Shown one piece after another: positions 24,742 to 33,975 of a stretch of 64,000 bases of DNA. The notes under the pieces are model-generated. The model saw nothing but the letters and a program-made list of their open reading frames with translations. It made no database searches and was not told where the DNA came from. Each line of letters starts with the position of its first letter. Position 1 is the first letter of the stretch. The stretch lies in the NCBI RefSeq assembly GCF_038049925.1, contig NZ_CP145809.1, forward strand, positions 3,692,599-3,756,598, in the 5' to 3' direction. Position numbers and translations under genes: made by a program. This stretch comes from Georgenia sp. M64. Its GTDB lineage: Bacteria > Actinomycetota > Actinomycetes > Actinomycetales > Actinomycetaceae.

Positions 24742-24778
24742 CCCCGGACGGACAACCTCGCCACCGCGAGTCCAGGAA

Positions 24779-24798
24779 CGGGGCGCCCCAGAGCCCCG
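24779..24798 (-). terminator. Proximal short hairpin
   Basis: CGGGGC / GCCCCG with an 8-nt loop, 12 nt after the stop of the small secreted protein gene. It forms a double terminator with the stem at 24711-24741. Confidence 0.5.
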
Positions 24799-24809
24799 CG
24801 TCCCGGACG

Positions 24810-25028
24810 TCAGCGGGTCTGCAGCGTCCGGATGACCTTCTGCGTGGGAGCAGGGGTCGGCTTGGGCGTGGGCTTCTTGTCGTCGTCGTCCGGGCAGACG
24901 CCGCCGTACTCGGGAGCCTCGGCCTCGCAGGACTGGTCGGCGACGTGGCCGTCGGCGAAGGCTGCGCCGGGGATGGCGACAAGCGCGGCGACGGCGGCGA
25001 TGGACACGACGGTGCGGGAGAGCTTCAT
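24810..25028 (-). CDS. Small secreted protein
   Basis: 72 residues from ATG 25028. A Sec signal (KLSRTVVSIAAVAALVAIPG, cleavage near AFA-DG) is followed by a short acidic mature part with two Cys (SCEAEAPEYGGVC), a DDDDKK stretch and Lys/Pro/Thr repeats (KPTPKPTPAPT). The Cys pair could form a disulfide loop. An upstream in-frame ATG (25040) has no ribosome site, whereas GAGG precedes the chosen start. Function unknown. It lies directly downstream of the DUF4012 gene at the edge of the EPS cluster. Confidence 0.75.
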   Translation of the reverse strand: MKLSRTVVSIAAVAALVAIPGAAFADGHVADQSCEAEAPEYGGVCPDDDDKKPTPKPTPAPTQKVIRTLQTR

Positions 25029-25080
25029 GATGTGCCTCATTCAGTCAGGGGCTAATCTCGACAACCGTAGCGCAAGCCTC

Positions 25081-26943
25081 TCAGCATGGGGAGTCGTTCA
25101 CGACGACTTCTGTCGGGCTCGCGAGCGGCGTCGTCCGGACCTGGGCCGGGGCGTCCTGACCTGCGGCGGTCTCGACGTCGACCTCGAGGACGTGGGACGC
25201 CCCGGGGGTCAGGGTCACGCGGGTGACCGAGACGACCATGCCCTCGTGGGCGTAGAAGCCGGTCACCGACTCCTCCGAGCCGTCGAGCCGCACGGCATCG
25301 ATCCGCCCGCCGGCGGGGCTGTAGACCATGACGTTGGTCCACACCTCACCGGGCGTCAGCCAGCCGCGGCCGGTGAGCTGGTCGGGGTAGGAGCTGACCT
25401 CCTCGGGGGCGGTGGAGGCGATGTCCAGGGTCAGGGTGAGCGCCCGGGCGCCGTCGGACAGGCACGAGGTCCGCTCGACCGTGACCGCGGTGTCGAGGTA
25501 GTAGCTCATCTTCGTGGCGCTGGCGTCGTTGAGGTAGACACCGAGCTCGGGTGCGCCGTCGACCTCGCCGAGCAGCTCGCCGCTCAGCACGGTCCCGGAC
25601 AGCAGGCTCTGCTCGCGCGGGTCTGAGGACCACAGCATCAGCCGGCCCTCGTCGGCGGACGACGCCAGGGCGGGCAGGAGCGCGGCGGGGTTCCCGCCGC
25701 CGGCGAGGAGCCTGGTGAAGGCGGCCCTGGCGGCGTCGGCGAAGACGGCGTCCTGCTCCTCGGCGCGGAAGAGCTCGACGTAGACCTCGTTGAGGAGCAC
25801 GCGCGCGGCGTTGTCCCCGTCCAGGCGCCGGCCGTCGGCGAGCTCGACCGGTCCGGTGACCCCCAGCACCCGCTGCAGGACCACCGGGTCGACGGAGACG
25901 ACGCCGTCGACGTGCTCCCCGCGCGCCCCGGTCCACATGGCGCTGACGATCTCCGCGGTGCGCGGGAAGTCCGGCGTCATCGAGGGGTTGGCCCCGAACA
26001 CGGCCAGCCGCTCGGTGAAGAGGTCCGTCTCCTCCGCGGTGAGCTCCACGACCGGCTCCTCCGTGCTGAAGGGTCCGGCTCCGAACTGCTCCCCGAGGGT
26101 GATCGACCCGTCACTGGCGGTGAGCGAGATCCACGCGCCGAGGATGCCGCCGGTGGCGCGCGCCTCCGCCGGGTTCTGGGCGACGAGCACGTAGCGGCGC
26201 TCGCCGTAGGCGCCGAGCATCGAGGGCAGGAGCTGGACCGCGCGGGACGCCGTCGCCGTCGTCATCGCGAGGTCGTCGACCATCCCCCGCAGCTCGGTGA
26301 GCGGGCCGCGGACCTCCGGCAGCACCCGCTCGGAGTCGGCGGCGGCGAGGCGGATCGCCGCTTCCCGCACCTCGTCGTCGGCGGCGGTGACCCGGGGGGC
26401 GATCTCGATGAACGGGTCGAGCTCGATCCGGCCCTCCTGCGGGGAGAGGACCGCGGGGTCGAGGACGGCGGTGGCGTCCGCGAGCTCGGGAAGGGCACCG
26501 GTGGCGAGACCGTCGACCACCTCGGTGACGGTCTGGACGGCCTTGACGCTGGCGCCGACGACGGGCATCCGGGCGGCGAGCCACCAGTGCGGCCCGTGGG
26601 TGTCGGCGCGTGCCTCCGCGGCGTCGGACCGGAGACGGTCGAGGGTGGTCGCCGCGGCCTCGCGGTCGCCGTCGAGGACCTGGGTGCGCAGGGTCCCGAC
26701 GGCGGAGCCCGCCGTGCGCAGGCTCGCCTGCGCCCGCAGCGCGTCCAGGCCCACGAGGACGGCGGAGAGGACGAGGACGAGGATCGCGAGCGTGAGGATG
26801 AGGGCGACCCACCGCCCCGGGTGACGGCGCCGCGGTGGGCGCCCCGGGCGACCGCGCCGACGCCGGCGGGCCGGGCGGCCGTCGACCGGCGCGGCGGCGG
26901 GCGCGTCGTCGACCGTCGCCGCGGTGCGCCGGGGGTCGGTCAT
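25081..26943 (-). CDS. DUF4012 domain membrane protein
   Basis: 620 residues. An Arg-rich cytoplasmic head (GRPARRRRRGRPGRPPRR) and one helix (about 45-67) anchor a large extracytoplasmic domain. DUF4012 landmarks are YVLVAQNPAEARATGGILGAWI, DGVVSVDPVVLQRVLGVTGPVEL, LNEVYVELF and YLNDASATKMSYYLD. DUF4012 proteins are regularly found in actinobacterial EPS and glycan clusters, and their role is unknown. It is divergent from the first glycosyltransferase and shares its operator-rich promoter region. Confidence 0.92.
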   Translation of the reverse strand: MTDPRRTAATVDDAPAAAPVDGRPARRRRRGRPGRPPRRRHPGRWVALILTLAILVLVLSAVLVGLDALRAQASLRTAGSAVGTLRTQVLDGDREAAATTLDRLRSDAAEARADTHGPHWWLAARMPVVGASVKAVQTVTEVVDGLATGALPELADATAVLDPAVLSPQEGRIELDPFIEIAPRVTAADDEVREAAIRLAAADSERVLPEVRGPLTELRGMVDDLAMTTATASRAVQLLPSMLGAYGERRYVLVAQNPAEARATGGILGAWISLTASDGSITLGEQFGAGPFSTEEPVVELTAEETDLFTERLAVFGANPSMTPDFPRTAEIVSAMWTGARGEHVDGVVSVDPVVLQRVLGVTGPVELADGRRLDGDNAARVLLNEVYVELFRAEEQDAVFADAARAAFTRLLAGGGNPAALLPALASSADEGRLMLWSSDPREQSLLSGTVLSGELLGEVDGAPELGVYLNDASATKMSYYLDTAVTVERTSCLSDGARALTLTLDIASTAPEEVSSYPDQLTGRGWLTPGEVWTNVMVYSPAGGRIDAVRLDGSEESVTGFYAHEGMVVSVTRVTLTPGASHVLEVDVETAAGQDAPAQVRTTPLASPTEVVVNDSPC

Positions 26944-27014
26944 GGCGTCATCGTAGGAGCGGCCGCTGACGCAGGTGCCCGCTTTCGTCGCACCGAACCG
27001 CCTCCGGTGTGACC

Positions 27015-27071
27015 CGCCTCACCCCGCCTCACCCTCTGTGCCAGAGGGGGTGAAAGCGGGATATCACCCCC
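27015..27071. promoter_or_regulatory. Operator cluster at the head of the EPS region
   Basis: CGCCTCACCC occurs twice back to back (27015-27024, 27025-27034), followed by the palindrome GGGGGTGA (27046-27053)-N10-TCACCCCC (27064-27071). A -10-like TATCGAT follows near 27090. The block lies in the 211-bp gap between DUF4012 and the first glycosyltransferase. The same decamer and palindrome are present before the response regulator gene at 59342. Confidence 0.6.
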
Positions 27072-27154
27072 GTTTTCATCCTCGCGGCTATCGATGTGCG
27101 CGCGCCGCTGGGGGTCAATGGGGTTGTCAGTTCGGCGACTGGGGGCGCATCAGA

Positions 27155-28396
27155 ATGACTCGCGGAGTTGTCCTCGCACACGACTATGCGACGCAGCGTG
27201 GCGGCGCGGAGCGTGTGGCCCTCATGCTGGCCCAGGCGTTCCCGGGCTCGCCCATGTACACGACGCTGTACGACCCGAAGGGAACCTTCCCCGAGTTCGG
27301 CGACATCGACCTGCGCACGAGCGGCCTCGACCGCCTCTCCCTCCTGCGCCGCAGCCACCGGCTGGCGCTGCCCCTGCTCGCGCCGGCGGTCAGCTCCCAG
27401 AAGGTGGTGGGCGACGTCCTCGTGGCCAGCTCCACGGGCTGGGCGCACGGCTACCGCGGCGCCAAGCACACGGTGGTGTACTGCCACGCCCCCGCCCGCT
27501 GGCTCTACCAGCGCGATCGGTACCTCGGCTCGCACACCAACCCCGGCCTCTCCGGCCGCGCCGTCCACATGATCTCCGCCGCGGCGCTGGGCGGGCTGTC
27601 GGGGCGCCTGCGCCGGTGGGACGCCCGCGCGGCCGCGCACGCCGACCTCTACCTCGCCAACTCCACGGTCACCCAGCGGGCGATCGCCGAGACGTACGGC
27701 ATCGAGGCGCAGGTCCTCTCCCCGCCGCCGGCCCTCATGCCCGCCGGCGGCGAGCGGGCCGTGCCGGGCGTCGAGCCCGGTTTCGTGCTCTGTGTGGCAC
27801 GGCTCATGCCGTACAAGAACGTCGACGCCGTCATCGCCGCGGTCAACTCCCTGCCCGACGTCCGCCTCGTCGTGGTCGGCGCCGGGCCCGACCGGCCACG
27901 GCTGGAGGCCATGGCCGGCGAGCGCGTCCGCCTCCTGGGCCGGGTCGACGACGACGAGCTGCGCTGGCTCTACCGCAACAGCGCCGCACTCGCGGCCGCG
28001 TCGTACGAGGACTACGGGCTCTCCCCGCTCGAGGCCGGCGCGTTCGGCAAGCCCTCGGTCGTGCTGCGCGACGGCGGCTACCTCGACACGGTGGTCGAGG
28101 GCCGCAACGGCGTGTTCTTCGACGCCCCCCGCGCCGACGCCATCGCCGACGCCCTCGTCGAGGCCCTCGAGCGCCCCTGGGACCGCCGCCTCATCGAGAT
28201 GCACGTGGCGCACTTCGGCGTCGAGAGCTTCAACCACCGGCTGCGCATCGCCGTCGGGCGATTCCTGCCGCAGCCGCTCACCGCCTCCCAGCCCGGCGCG
28301 AACCACCTGGCGACGTCGCTCGGCGCCGACGAGCCCATGGCTGCGCGGATCGCGGAGAAGCGCGTCACGCGCGCGCGGCACCGAGCGGCGGCCTGA
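27155..28396 (+). CDS. GT4-family glycosyltransferase
   Basis: 413 residues. It opens VVLAHDYATQRGGAERVALML, a GT-B start with the GGAE loop. The C-terminal nucleotide-sugar domain has FVLCVARLMPYKNVDAVIAAV and the E-x7-E region in SYEDYGLSPLEAGAFGKPSV. It resembles mannosyl- or GDP-sugar-type transferases of EPS clusters; the sugar cannot be told from sequence alone. ATG 27155 has a GGGGG tract 9-10 nt upstream. Its TGA overlaps the start of the LCP gene. Confidence 0.93.
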   Translation: MTRGVVLAHDYATQRGGAERVALMLAQAFPGSPMYTTLYDPKGTFPEFGDIDLRTSGLDRLSLLRRSHRLALPLLAPAVSSQKVVGDVLVASSTGWAHGYRGAKHTVVYCHAPARWLYQRDRYLGSHTNPGLSGRAVHMISAAALGGLSGRLRRWDARAAAHADLYLANSTVTQRAIAETYGIEAQVLSPPPALMPAGGERAVPGVEPGFVLCVARLMPYKNVDAVIAAVNSLPDVRLVVVGAGPDRPRLEAMAGERVRLLGRVDDDELRWLYRNSAALAAASYEDYGLSPLEAGAFGKPSVVLRDGGYLDTVVEGRNGVFFDAPRADAIADALVEALERPWDRRLIEMHVAHFGVESFNHRLRIAVGRFLPQPLTASQPGANHLATSLGADEPMAARIAEKRVTRARHRAAA

Positions 28397-29586
28397 TGAC
28401 GCCGCGCCCCGCCACCGCCGACCCGCCGGGCGGCCTGCTCCTGGCGCAGCCCGACGGACGGCTCCCGGACGGGCGGGTTCCGGGCCCGTCCGCCGACGAC
28501 CACGCGCCTGTCGGCGGCGCACCTGACGCCCGCCGCACGCGCCGGGTGCTCGTCGCCGTCGCCGCCGTCGTCGCGGTCCTCGGCGTGGTGCTCGTCGGGG
28601 TGGTCGTGACCGTCCAGCAGCGGGTGGGTGAGGCGGTCGAGTGGCTCGACGACCCCTTCCTCGCCCTGCCCTCCCGGCCCCCTGCGGCCGGCGCCGCGGG
28701 CGAGCAGGCCCCGGACCCGGCCGCAGGCTCCGCCGCCGTCGCCGCGACCGGCGCGCCGCTGACCGTGCTCATCCTCGGCTCGGACAGCCGGATCTCGGCG
28801 GGCGACCCGGACCAGTGGGCGTACGGCGCCCAGCGCACCGACGCGATCATGCTCGCCCAGCTCTCCGGCGACCGCGAGAACCTCACCGTGATGTCGCTCC
28901 CGCGCGACTCCTGGGTGGAGGTGCCCGGGCACGGGCCGGCGAAGCTCAACGCCGCGTTCTCCTGGGGCGGGCCGACCCTGATGATCCAGACGGTCGAGCA
29001 GCTGACCGGCGTGCGGGTGGACCACTTCGCCGTCGCTGACTTCGAGTCGTTCTCCCGTCTGACCGACACCCTCGGCGGTGTCGAGCTGACCCTGCCCGAG
29101 GGCCTGGACACCCGCGGGCAGGTGTACCCGCCCGGCACCCATGTGCTCGACGGGGAGGCGGCCCTGGCCTACACGCGTGAGCGGTACGGCCTGCCCGGCG
29201 GCGACTTCGACCGGGTCCAGCGCCAGCAGAACTGGCTGCGAGCGATCGTCGAGTCGGCGGTGGACAAGAACGTCCTCGCCAACCCGGTGCGCACGGCGGG
29301 ACTCGTCACCGTCGTGGCGGAGTCCCTCGCCGTCGACGGCGGGCTGGGTGTGGACCAGATGCGCGCCATCGCCCTGGACCTCAACGGGATGGAGCGCGAG
29401 GACGTCCTCTTCGTCACCGCCCCGCACCTGGGGACCGGGTGGAGCCCGGACGGCACCCAGTCGATCGTCCGGCTCGACGACGCCCGGCTCGCCGAGGTCT
29501 CCCGCGCCTTCGCGGAGGACCGGGTGGCCGAGCTCCTCAAGGCCCGGCCCGACCTGGCCACCGTGCTCGGCGAGGAGGTGCGGTGA
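28396..29586 (+). CDS. LytR-CpsA-Psr (LCP) family glycopolymer-wall ligase
   Basis: 396 residues. A cytoplasmic tail of about 48 residues and one helix (VLVAVAAVVAVLGVVLVGVV) lead to the LCP catalytic domain: LTVLILGSDSR, QRTDAIMLAQL, VMSLPRDSWVEVPG, KLNAAFSWGG, DTLGGVEL and LAYTRERYGLPGGDFDRVQRQQ, with the conserved Asp and Arg residues for Mg2+ and pyrophosphate. These enzymes transfer undecaprenyl-linked glycopolymers to peptidoglycan, so the EPS may be partly wall-anchored. It is coupled to both neighbours by stop/start overlaps. Confidence 0.95.
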   Translation: MTPRPATADPPGGLLLAQPDGRLPDGRVPGPSADDHAPVGGAPDARRTRRVLVAVAAVVAVLGVVLVGVVVTVQQRVGEAVEWLDDPFLALPSRPPAAGAAGEQAPDPAAGSAAVAATGAPLTVLILGSDSRISAGDPDQWAYGAQRTDAIMLAQLSGDRENLTVMSLPRDSWVEVPGHGPAKLNAAFSWGGPTLMIQTVEQLTGVRVDHFAVADFESFSRLTDTLGGVELTLPEGLDTRGQVYPPGTHVLDGEAALAYTRERYGLPGGDFDRVQRQQNWLRAIVESAVDKNVLANPVRTAGLVTVVAESLAVDGGLGVDQMRAIALDLNGMEREDVLFVTAPHLGTGWSPDGTQSIVRLDDARLAEVSRAFAEDRVAELLKARPDLATVLGEEVR

Positions 29587-31445
29587 CCGTGCGCGCGCGC
29601 GAGATCGTCGACCTCCTCGCCGGAGAGTCCCCCGCCCGGCGCCGCCGTCACCCGAGCGGGCTGCGCCTGGTCCAGGGCAGCCTCTCGGCGCCCTCCCCCG
29701 AACCGGCGGCGGGCACCGGCCGGCACCGCGCCGCGGTCGAGGAGGACGTGGCGGCGGGCCGTGCCCCGGCGAGCCCGGCCGTCGCCGGGTCGATCGCCAG
29801 TCCCACCACCGCCGGCCCCGTCACCAGCCCCACCACCGCCGGGCGGCTCACCGACCCGCCTGCCGGCCCCATGCTCCCCGGCCCGCCCGCGGGCGCACCT
29901 GTCGACGAGCCGCAGCCCGTGGCCGTATCCCCAGCGCGTGACGCCCCCGTCCGGCTGGCCCCTCAGACTCCCGGTCCCCAGGCCGGGAATGGCGTGGCGC
30001 CGTCGTTTCCTTCCCCCAGGGACGACGGCGTCACTCCGCCCTGGTACGGCAGGTACCGCACCGTCCTCCTCGTCGTCGACGCCACGATGGTCACGCTCAC
30101 CCTGCTCGCCGCCCAGTTCGCCCGGTTCGGTGTCCGCGGTGCGGAGGGCCGCGTGTTCGTGGCGGGTGAGCTCTTCTCGTACGCCGTCGTCGGCGCCGCC
30201 TTCGCCGCGGTGTGGATGCTGGCGCTGTCCGCCAACGAGTCCCGCAACCGCCGCGTGGTCGGGGCCGGGCTCGACGAGTACCGCAAGGTCGTGACGGGCA
30301 CCTTCACCGCCTTCGGGATCGTCGCGATCGGCTCCTACCTCCTCCAGATCGAGCTCTCCCGCGTCTACTTCGCTGTCGCGTTCCCGTTGGGCCTCGCCTT
30401 CGTCCTCCTCGGTCGGCTCGCCCTGCGGATCCACCTCGGGGCCCGGCGCCGCGAGGGCCGGCACATGACCGGCGTCGTCGTCGTCGGCAGCCGGCCCGAG
30501 ATCCGCCGTGCGCTGGACGAGCTGCGCCGCAACCCCGAGGCCGGGTACCGCGCCGTCGCCGTCTCGATCGTCGACGCCCAGGACGACGCGGACCGCCACG
30601 ACGGCCTTCCGCACGTCCCGCGCCGGAACCTGCGGGCCTTCGTCGACACCCCGGCCGTCGGAGCCGTCGTCGTCGCCGGCGGCCTGCCCCGCATGGACAT
30701 CCGGCTGCTCGCCTGGGAGCTGGAGAACACCCACGTCGAGCTCATGCTCGTCTCCCAGCTCACCGACGTCGCCGGGCCGCGGGTCCACGCCAGCCCGGCC
30801 CACAACCTCCCGATGGTCCACGTGGACCTGCCGCAGTACTCAGGCTTCAACCACCTCGCCAAGCGCGCGCTCGACGTCGTCGTCGCGTCCCTGATCCTCG
30901 TCGCGATGGCTCCCGTGCTCGCCCTCGTGGCCCTGGCCATCAAGCTCGAGGACGGCGGACCGGTGATCTTCCGGCAGCTGCGGGTGGGGCAGAACGGCGA
31001 GACCTTCACCATGCACAAGCTCCGCTCGATGGCCCTCGACGCCGAGGATCGGCTGGCGGAGCTGCGCGGTCACGACGACGGCAACGGCGTGCTGTTCAAG
31101 ATGCGGGACGACCCGCGGGTCACTCGTGTCGGACGCCTCATCCGCCGGTTCTCCCTCGACGAGTTCCCCCAGTTCTTCGACGTGCTGCTCGGACGGATGT
31201 CCGTCGTGGGGCCGCGGCCGCCGCTGCCGTGCGAGGTGGAGGGGTACGCCGGGCACGTGCGCCGGCGCCTGCTCACCCGGCCGGGAATCACCGGCCTGTG
31301 GCAGGTGAGCGGCCGCTCGGACCTGTCCTGGGAGGACGGCGTCCGGCTGGACCTGGCGTACGTGGAGAACTGGTCGGTCGCCGGTGATCTCATCATCATC
31401 CTCAAGACCGCCAAGGCCGTCATCAGCGCCCGCGGCGCCTACTGA
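29583..31445 (+). CDS. Polyprenyl glycosylphosphotransferase (EPS-initiating enzyme)
   Basis: 620 residues from GTG 29583. After a 150-residue Pro/Ala-rich tail come four helices and a CoA-binding-like loop (GVVVVGSRPEIRRALDEL), then the catalytic bacterial sugar transferase domain: a membrane segment (DVVVASLILVAMAPVLALVA), KLEDGGPVIFRQLRVGQNG, FTMHKLRSM, DDPRVTRVGRLIRRFSLDEFPQ, MSVVGPRPPLPCEVEGY and RPGITGLWQVSGRS. It places the first sugar-phosphate on undecaprenyl phosphate. All catalytic motifs are present. Confidence 0.95.
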   Translation: MTVRAREIVDLLAGESPARRRRHPSGLRLVQGSLSAPSPEPAAGTGRHRAAVEEDVAAGRAPASPAVAGSIASPTTAGPVTSPTTAGRLTDPPAGPMLPGPPAGAPVDEPQPVAVSPARDAPVRLAPQTPGPQAGNGVAPSFPSPRDDGVTPPWYGRYRTVLLVVDATMVTLTLLAAQFARFGVRGAEGRVFVAGELFSYAVVGAAFAAVWMLALSANESRNRRVVGAGLDEYRKVVTGTFTAFGIVAIGSYLLQIELSRVYFAVAFPLGLAFVLLGRLALRIHLGARRREGRHMTGVVVVGSRPEIRRALDELRRNPEAGYRAVAVSIVDAQDDADRHDGLPHVPRRNLRAFVDTPAVGAVVVAGGLPRMDIRLLAWELENTHVELMLVSQLTDVAGPRVHASPAHNLPMVHVDLPQYSGFNHLAKRALDVVVASLILVAMAPVLALVALAIKLEDGGPVIFRQLRVGQNGETFTMHKLRSMALDAEDRLAELRGHDDGNGVLFKMRDDPRVTRVGRLIRRFSLDEFPQFFDVLLGRMSVVGPRPPLPCEVEGYAGHVRRRLLTRPGITGLWQVSGRSDLSWEDGVRLDLAYVENWSVAGDLIIILKTAKAVISARGAY

Positions 31446-31503
31446 GGCTGCGATGCTGCAGCCACGCCGGGTCAACCGGTCGGCCGGGCGGGAGGGCGGC
31501 AGC

Positions 31504-32862
31504 GTGGGACGTCGGCTGGTGGTGGTGGCGTCGACGTTCCCCGCGAGCGCGGACGACCCGGTGCCCGCCTTCGTCCGCGACCAGGTCCAGGCGATGCACC
31601 GGCTCGACCCGGCGCTGGAGATCCACGTCCTCGCCCCGCACGACCCCCGCTCGCAGACCCGTGGACTGACCACCCACGAGCACTTCGTCGAGCACCGCTT
31701 CCACTACTTCTGGCCGCGCCGCGCACAGCGGCTCGCGGGGCGGGGCATCTTGCCGGCACTGCAGGAGAACCCGTTGCTGTACGGGCTCGTGCCGTTCCTC
31801 TTCGTCGGGGAGTTCCTGGCGCTGGTCCGACTGATCCGCCGCGTCCGCCCCGACCTCGTCTACGCCCACTGGTTCACCCCGCAGGGCGTCACGGCATGCT
31901 GGGCCTGCGCGCTCACCCGGGTGCCGTTCGTGTTCACCACTCACGCCGCCGACGTCGCGGTGTGGGGCAAGGTGCCGGGGCTAGGGCCCCGGGTGGTGCG
32001 GTGGCACGCCCGCCGGGCGCGCAGCGTCTCGGCGGTGAGCCGGCGCTCGCTCGAGCGGCTCGGCGCGTTCTTCCCGGCCAGGGAGTGGGACCGGCGCTCG
32101 TCCGACGTGCCGATCCTGCCGATGGGGGTGGACACGGTGCAGGTACTCCCCGGCGCGGTGGCCCCGCTCGCCTCGCCCTCGCCGTCGCCGGCGGCCGGGG
32201 ACGTCCCGCCGACGATCCTCTTCCTCGGCCGGCTCGCCGAGAAGAAGGGGGTCGCCTACCTCCTCGAGGCCTTCGCCGACGTGCGCGGGTCGCTGCCCGG
32301 GTGGCGCCTCGTCGTCGCCGGGGACGGACCGTTGCTCGGCGACCTGCAGGAGCAGGCCACGAGCCTCGGGCTCTCGGACTCGGTCGAGTTCACCGGCTAC
32401 GTCGCCGGCACTCGCAAGTCCGAGCTCCTCACCGCGGCGACCGTCCACGTCGTGCCGTCGATCATCACGGACACCGGGGACGCCGAGGGGCTGCCCGTCT
32501 CCCTGCTCGAGGGGCTCGCGCACGGGCGTACCTGCGTCGCGACCGCCGAGAGCGGCGCGGACGACATCCTCGTCGACGGCGTCAACGGCTTCCTCGTGCC
32601 GCACCGCGACGCCGGGGCGCTCGGCCGGGCGCTCGTCCGCGCCGCGACGATGCCTCACACCGAGCGGGCGGCGATGAGGGCGGAGGCCGTCGCGACTGCG
32701 GCGGCGTTCGCGTGGCCGGAGGTCGCCGGGCGGTACCTGGAGTGGCTGTTCCCGGGGCCGGCCGCAGCGGGCGGGACCACCCCCACGGCCGCTGCCGAGG
32801 CCTGCACGCCGCCGGTGCTGCCGGATGCTCAGCCCCCGACGGCGGCCCAGACGGCCGCGTGA
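31504..32862 (+). CDS. GT4-family glycosyltransferase
   Basis: 452 residues from GTG 31504, chosen because GGGAGGG lies 5-6 nt upstream and the fold begins right there (RRLVVVASTFP); ATG 31453 would add 17 unrelated residues. YAHWFTPQGV and TTHAADV mark the acceptor domain. ILFLGRLAEKKGVAYLLEAF and VPSIITDTGDAEGLPVSLLEGLAHG (key residues P-S, D-x3-EG-P, E) mark the donor domain. The last 45 residues are a Pro/Ala/Thr tail. It converges on and overlaps the next gene by 34 bp. Confidence 0.92.
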   Translation: MGRRLVVVASTFPASADDPVPAFVRDQVQAMHRLDPALEIHVLAPHDPRSQTRGLTTHEHFVEHRFHYFWPRRAQRLAGRGILPALQENPLLYGLVPFLFVGEFLALVRLIRRVRPDLVYAHWFTPQGVTACWACALTRVPFVFTTHAADVAVWGKVPGLGPRVVRWHARRARSVSAVSRRSLERLGAFFPAREWDRRSSDVPILPMGVDTVQVLPGAVAPLASPSPSPAAGDVPPTILFLGRLAEKKGVAYLLEAFADVRGSLPGWRLVVAGDGPLLGDLQEQATSLGLSDSVEFTGYVAGTRKSELLTAATVHVVPSIITDTGDAEGLPVSLLEGLAHGRTCVATAESGADDILVDGVNGFLVPHRDAGALGRALVRAATMPHTERAAMRAEAVATAAAFAWPEVAGRYLEWLFPGPAAAGGTTPTAAAEACTPPVLPDAQPPTAAQTAA

Positions 32863-33932
32863 CCAGCGGCGCTGCGTTCCCAGGTGAACCCCGCAGCACG
32901 CTCCCGCCCCCGTGCGACGAGAGCGTCCACGGCCGTGTCGCCCGACAGCGCCCAGAGGATGCCCTCGGCGATCTCCGCCGGCGTCGGCTCGACGAGGATG
33001 CCGCCGTCGCCGACCACCTCCGGCAACGAGGAGGTCCTTGCCGCGACGACCGGCACCCGCGCCGCCATCGCCTCGAGCGCCGGCAGGCCGAAGCCCTCGT
33101 AGAGGGACGGCACGACGACGGCGGACGCGCCGGCGAGCAGCCCGGCGATGAGACCGTCGGGAACCCGCCCGACCTGCCGGACCCCGGCGAGGTCCCGGAA
33201 GAGGGCGTCCCGGCGCGGGTGCGGCGGGCCGGCGAGGACGAGGGTGAGCTCCGGCCGGCTGCGGCGCACGGACGGCCACGCGGCGGCGAGCCCCTCCAGG
33301 TTCTTCCTTCGGGACGCACCGCCGGCGTGCAGCACGTAGGGACCTGTGACGCCGAGCCCGGCGAGCTGGTCGGGGGACGCGGCGGTGGCGTCGAGATAGC
33401 GGCTGTCGACCCCGTTGTGGACGACGACGGGGTCCACGACGCCGAGGAGGTCGACCGCCTCGGCCGCGGAGAACGCAGACACGCAGATGACCGCCGCCGC
33501 GCGCCGGATCTCCTCGGGCGCCGCGGCAACCGGGGCGGACTCGTCGGGGAACCGCCACGCGACGACGTCGTGAAGGGTGACGACGTCCAAAGGGGCAGGC
33601 GGCAGCTCGAGGGTCATGCGGTGCACGACGGCCCCGCGCGGGTACAGCGCGGCCCCCGCGAGGCGCCGCGTCCGGAGCCCGGCGCGACTGAGCGGGCCCA
33701 TCGGCAGCCGCTTGTTGCCCGGCAGGGTCGAGCGCATGGACCTGGCCACGAGGCGCGAGACCCGCCAGGTTTCTGACGGCTGGCCGCGCGCCGCACCTTC
33801 GGCCGTCACGCCGTCCGCTGCGGTCGTCACGCCCGCCAGCGCGGACACGGCCCGTGCCGCGATCTCCTCCTGGTAGACCTGCGCCCCCATCGGCGCGCCG
33901 ACGGCGGTCGTGGCCAGGACGAGCTGCGGCAT
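32829..33932 (-). CDS. GT4-family glycosyltransferase
   Basis: 367 residues from ATG 33932 (GAGGGG 7 nt upstream). LHDVVAWRFP and AAVICVSAFSAAEAVDLLGV belong to the acceptor domain. VLHAGGASRRKNLEGLAAAW and VVPSLYEGFGLPALEAMAARVPV belong to the donor domain with the usual E-x7-E pair. Mannosyltransferase-like members are common in this subgroup, but substrate assignment is not possible here. Confidence 0.92.
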   Translation of the reverse strand: MPQLVLATTAVGAPMGAQVYQEEIAARAVSALAGVTTAADGVTAEGAARGQPSETWRVSRLVARSMRSTLPGNKRLPMGPLSRAGLRTRRLAGAALYPRGAVVHRMTLELPPAPLDVVTLHDVVAWRFPDESAPVAAAPEEIRRAAAVICVSAFSAAEAVDLLGVVDPVVVHNGVDSRYLDATAASPDQLAGLGVTGPYVLHAGGASRRKNLEGLAAAWPSVRRSRPELTLVLAGPPHPRRDALFRDLAGVRQVGRVPDGLIAGLLAGASAVVVPSLYEGFGLPALEAMAARVPVVAARTSSLPEVVGDGGILVEPTPAEIAEGILWALSGDTAVDALVARGRERAAGFTWERSAAGHAAVWAAVGG

Positions 33933-33964
33933 CAGTAGTCCCCTCGGTGGGTGGGCGCCGTCCC

Positions 33965-33970
33965 TATAGT
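33965..33970 (+). promoter_or_regulatory. -10 element TATAGT of a probable leaderless transcript
   Basis: TATAGT ends 5 nt before GTG 33976 and no ribosome site lies between, fitting transcription starting at the start codon. Confidence 0.5.
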
Positions 33971-33975
33971 GGCAG

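Noticed and set aside
25790-27012. Plus-strand ORFs of 134-366 residues opposite DUF4012
   Set aside because: Their composition is typical of shadows in high-GC DNA, and they match no family; the minus-strand protein has clear DUF4012 landmarks.
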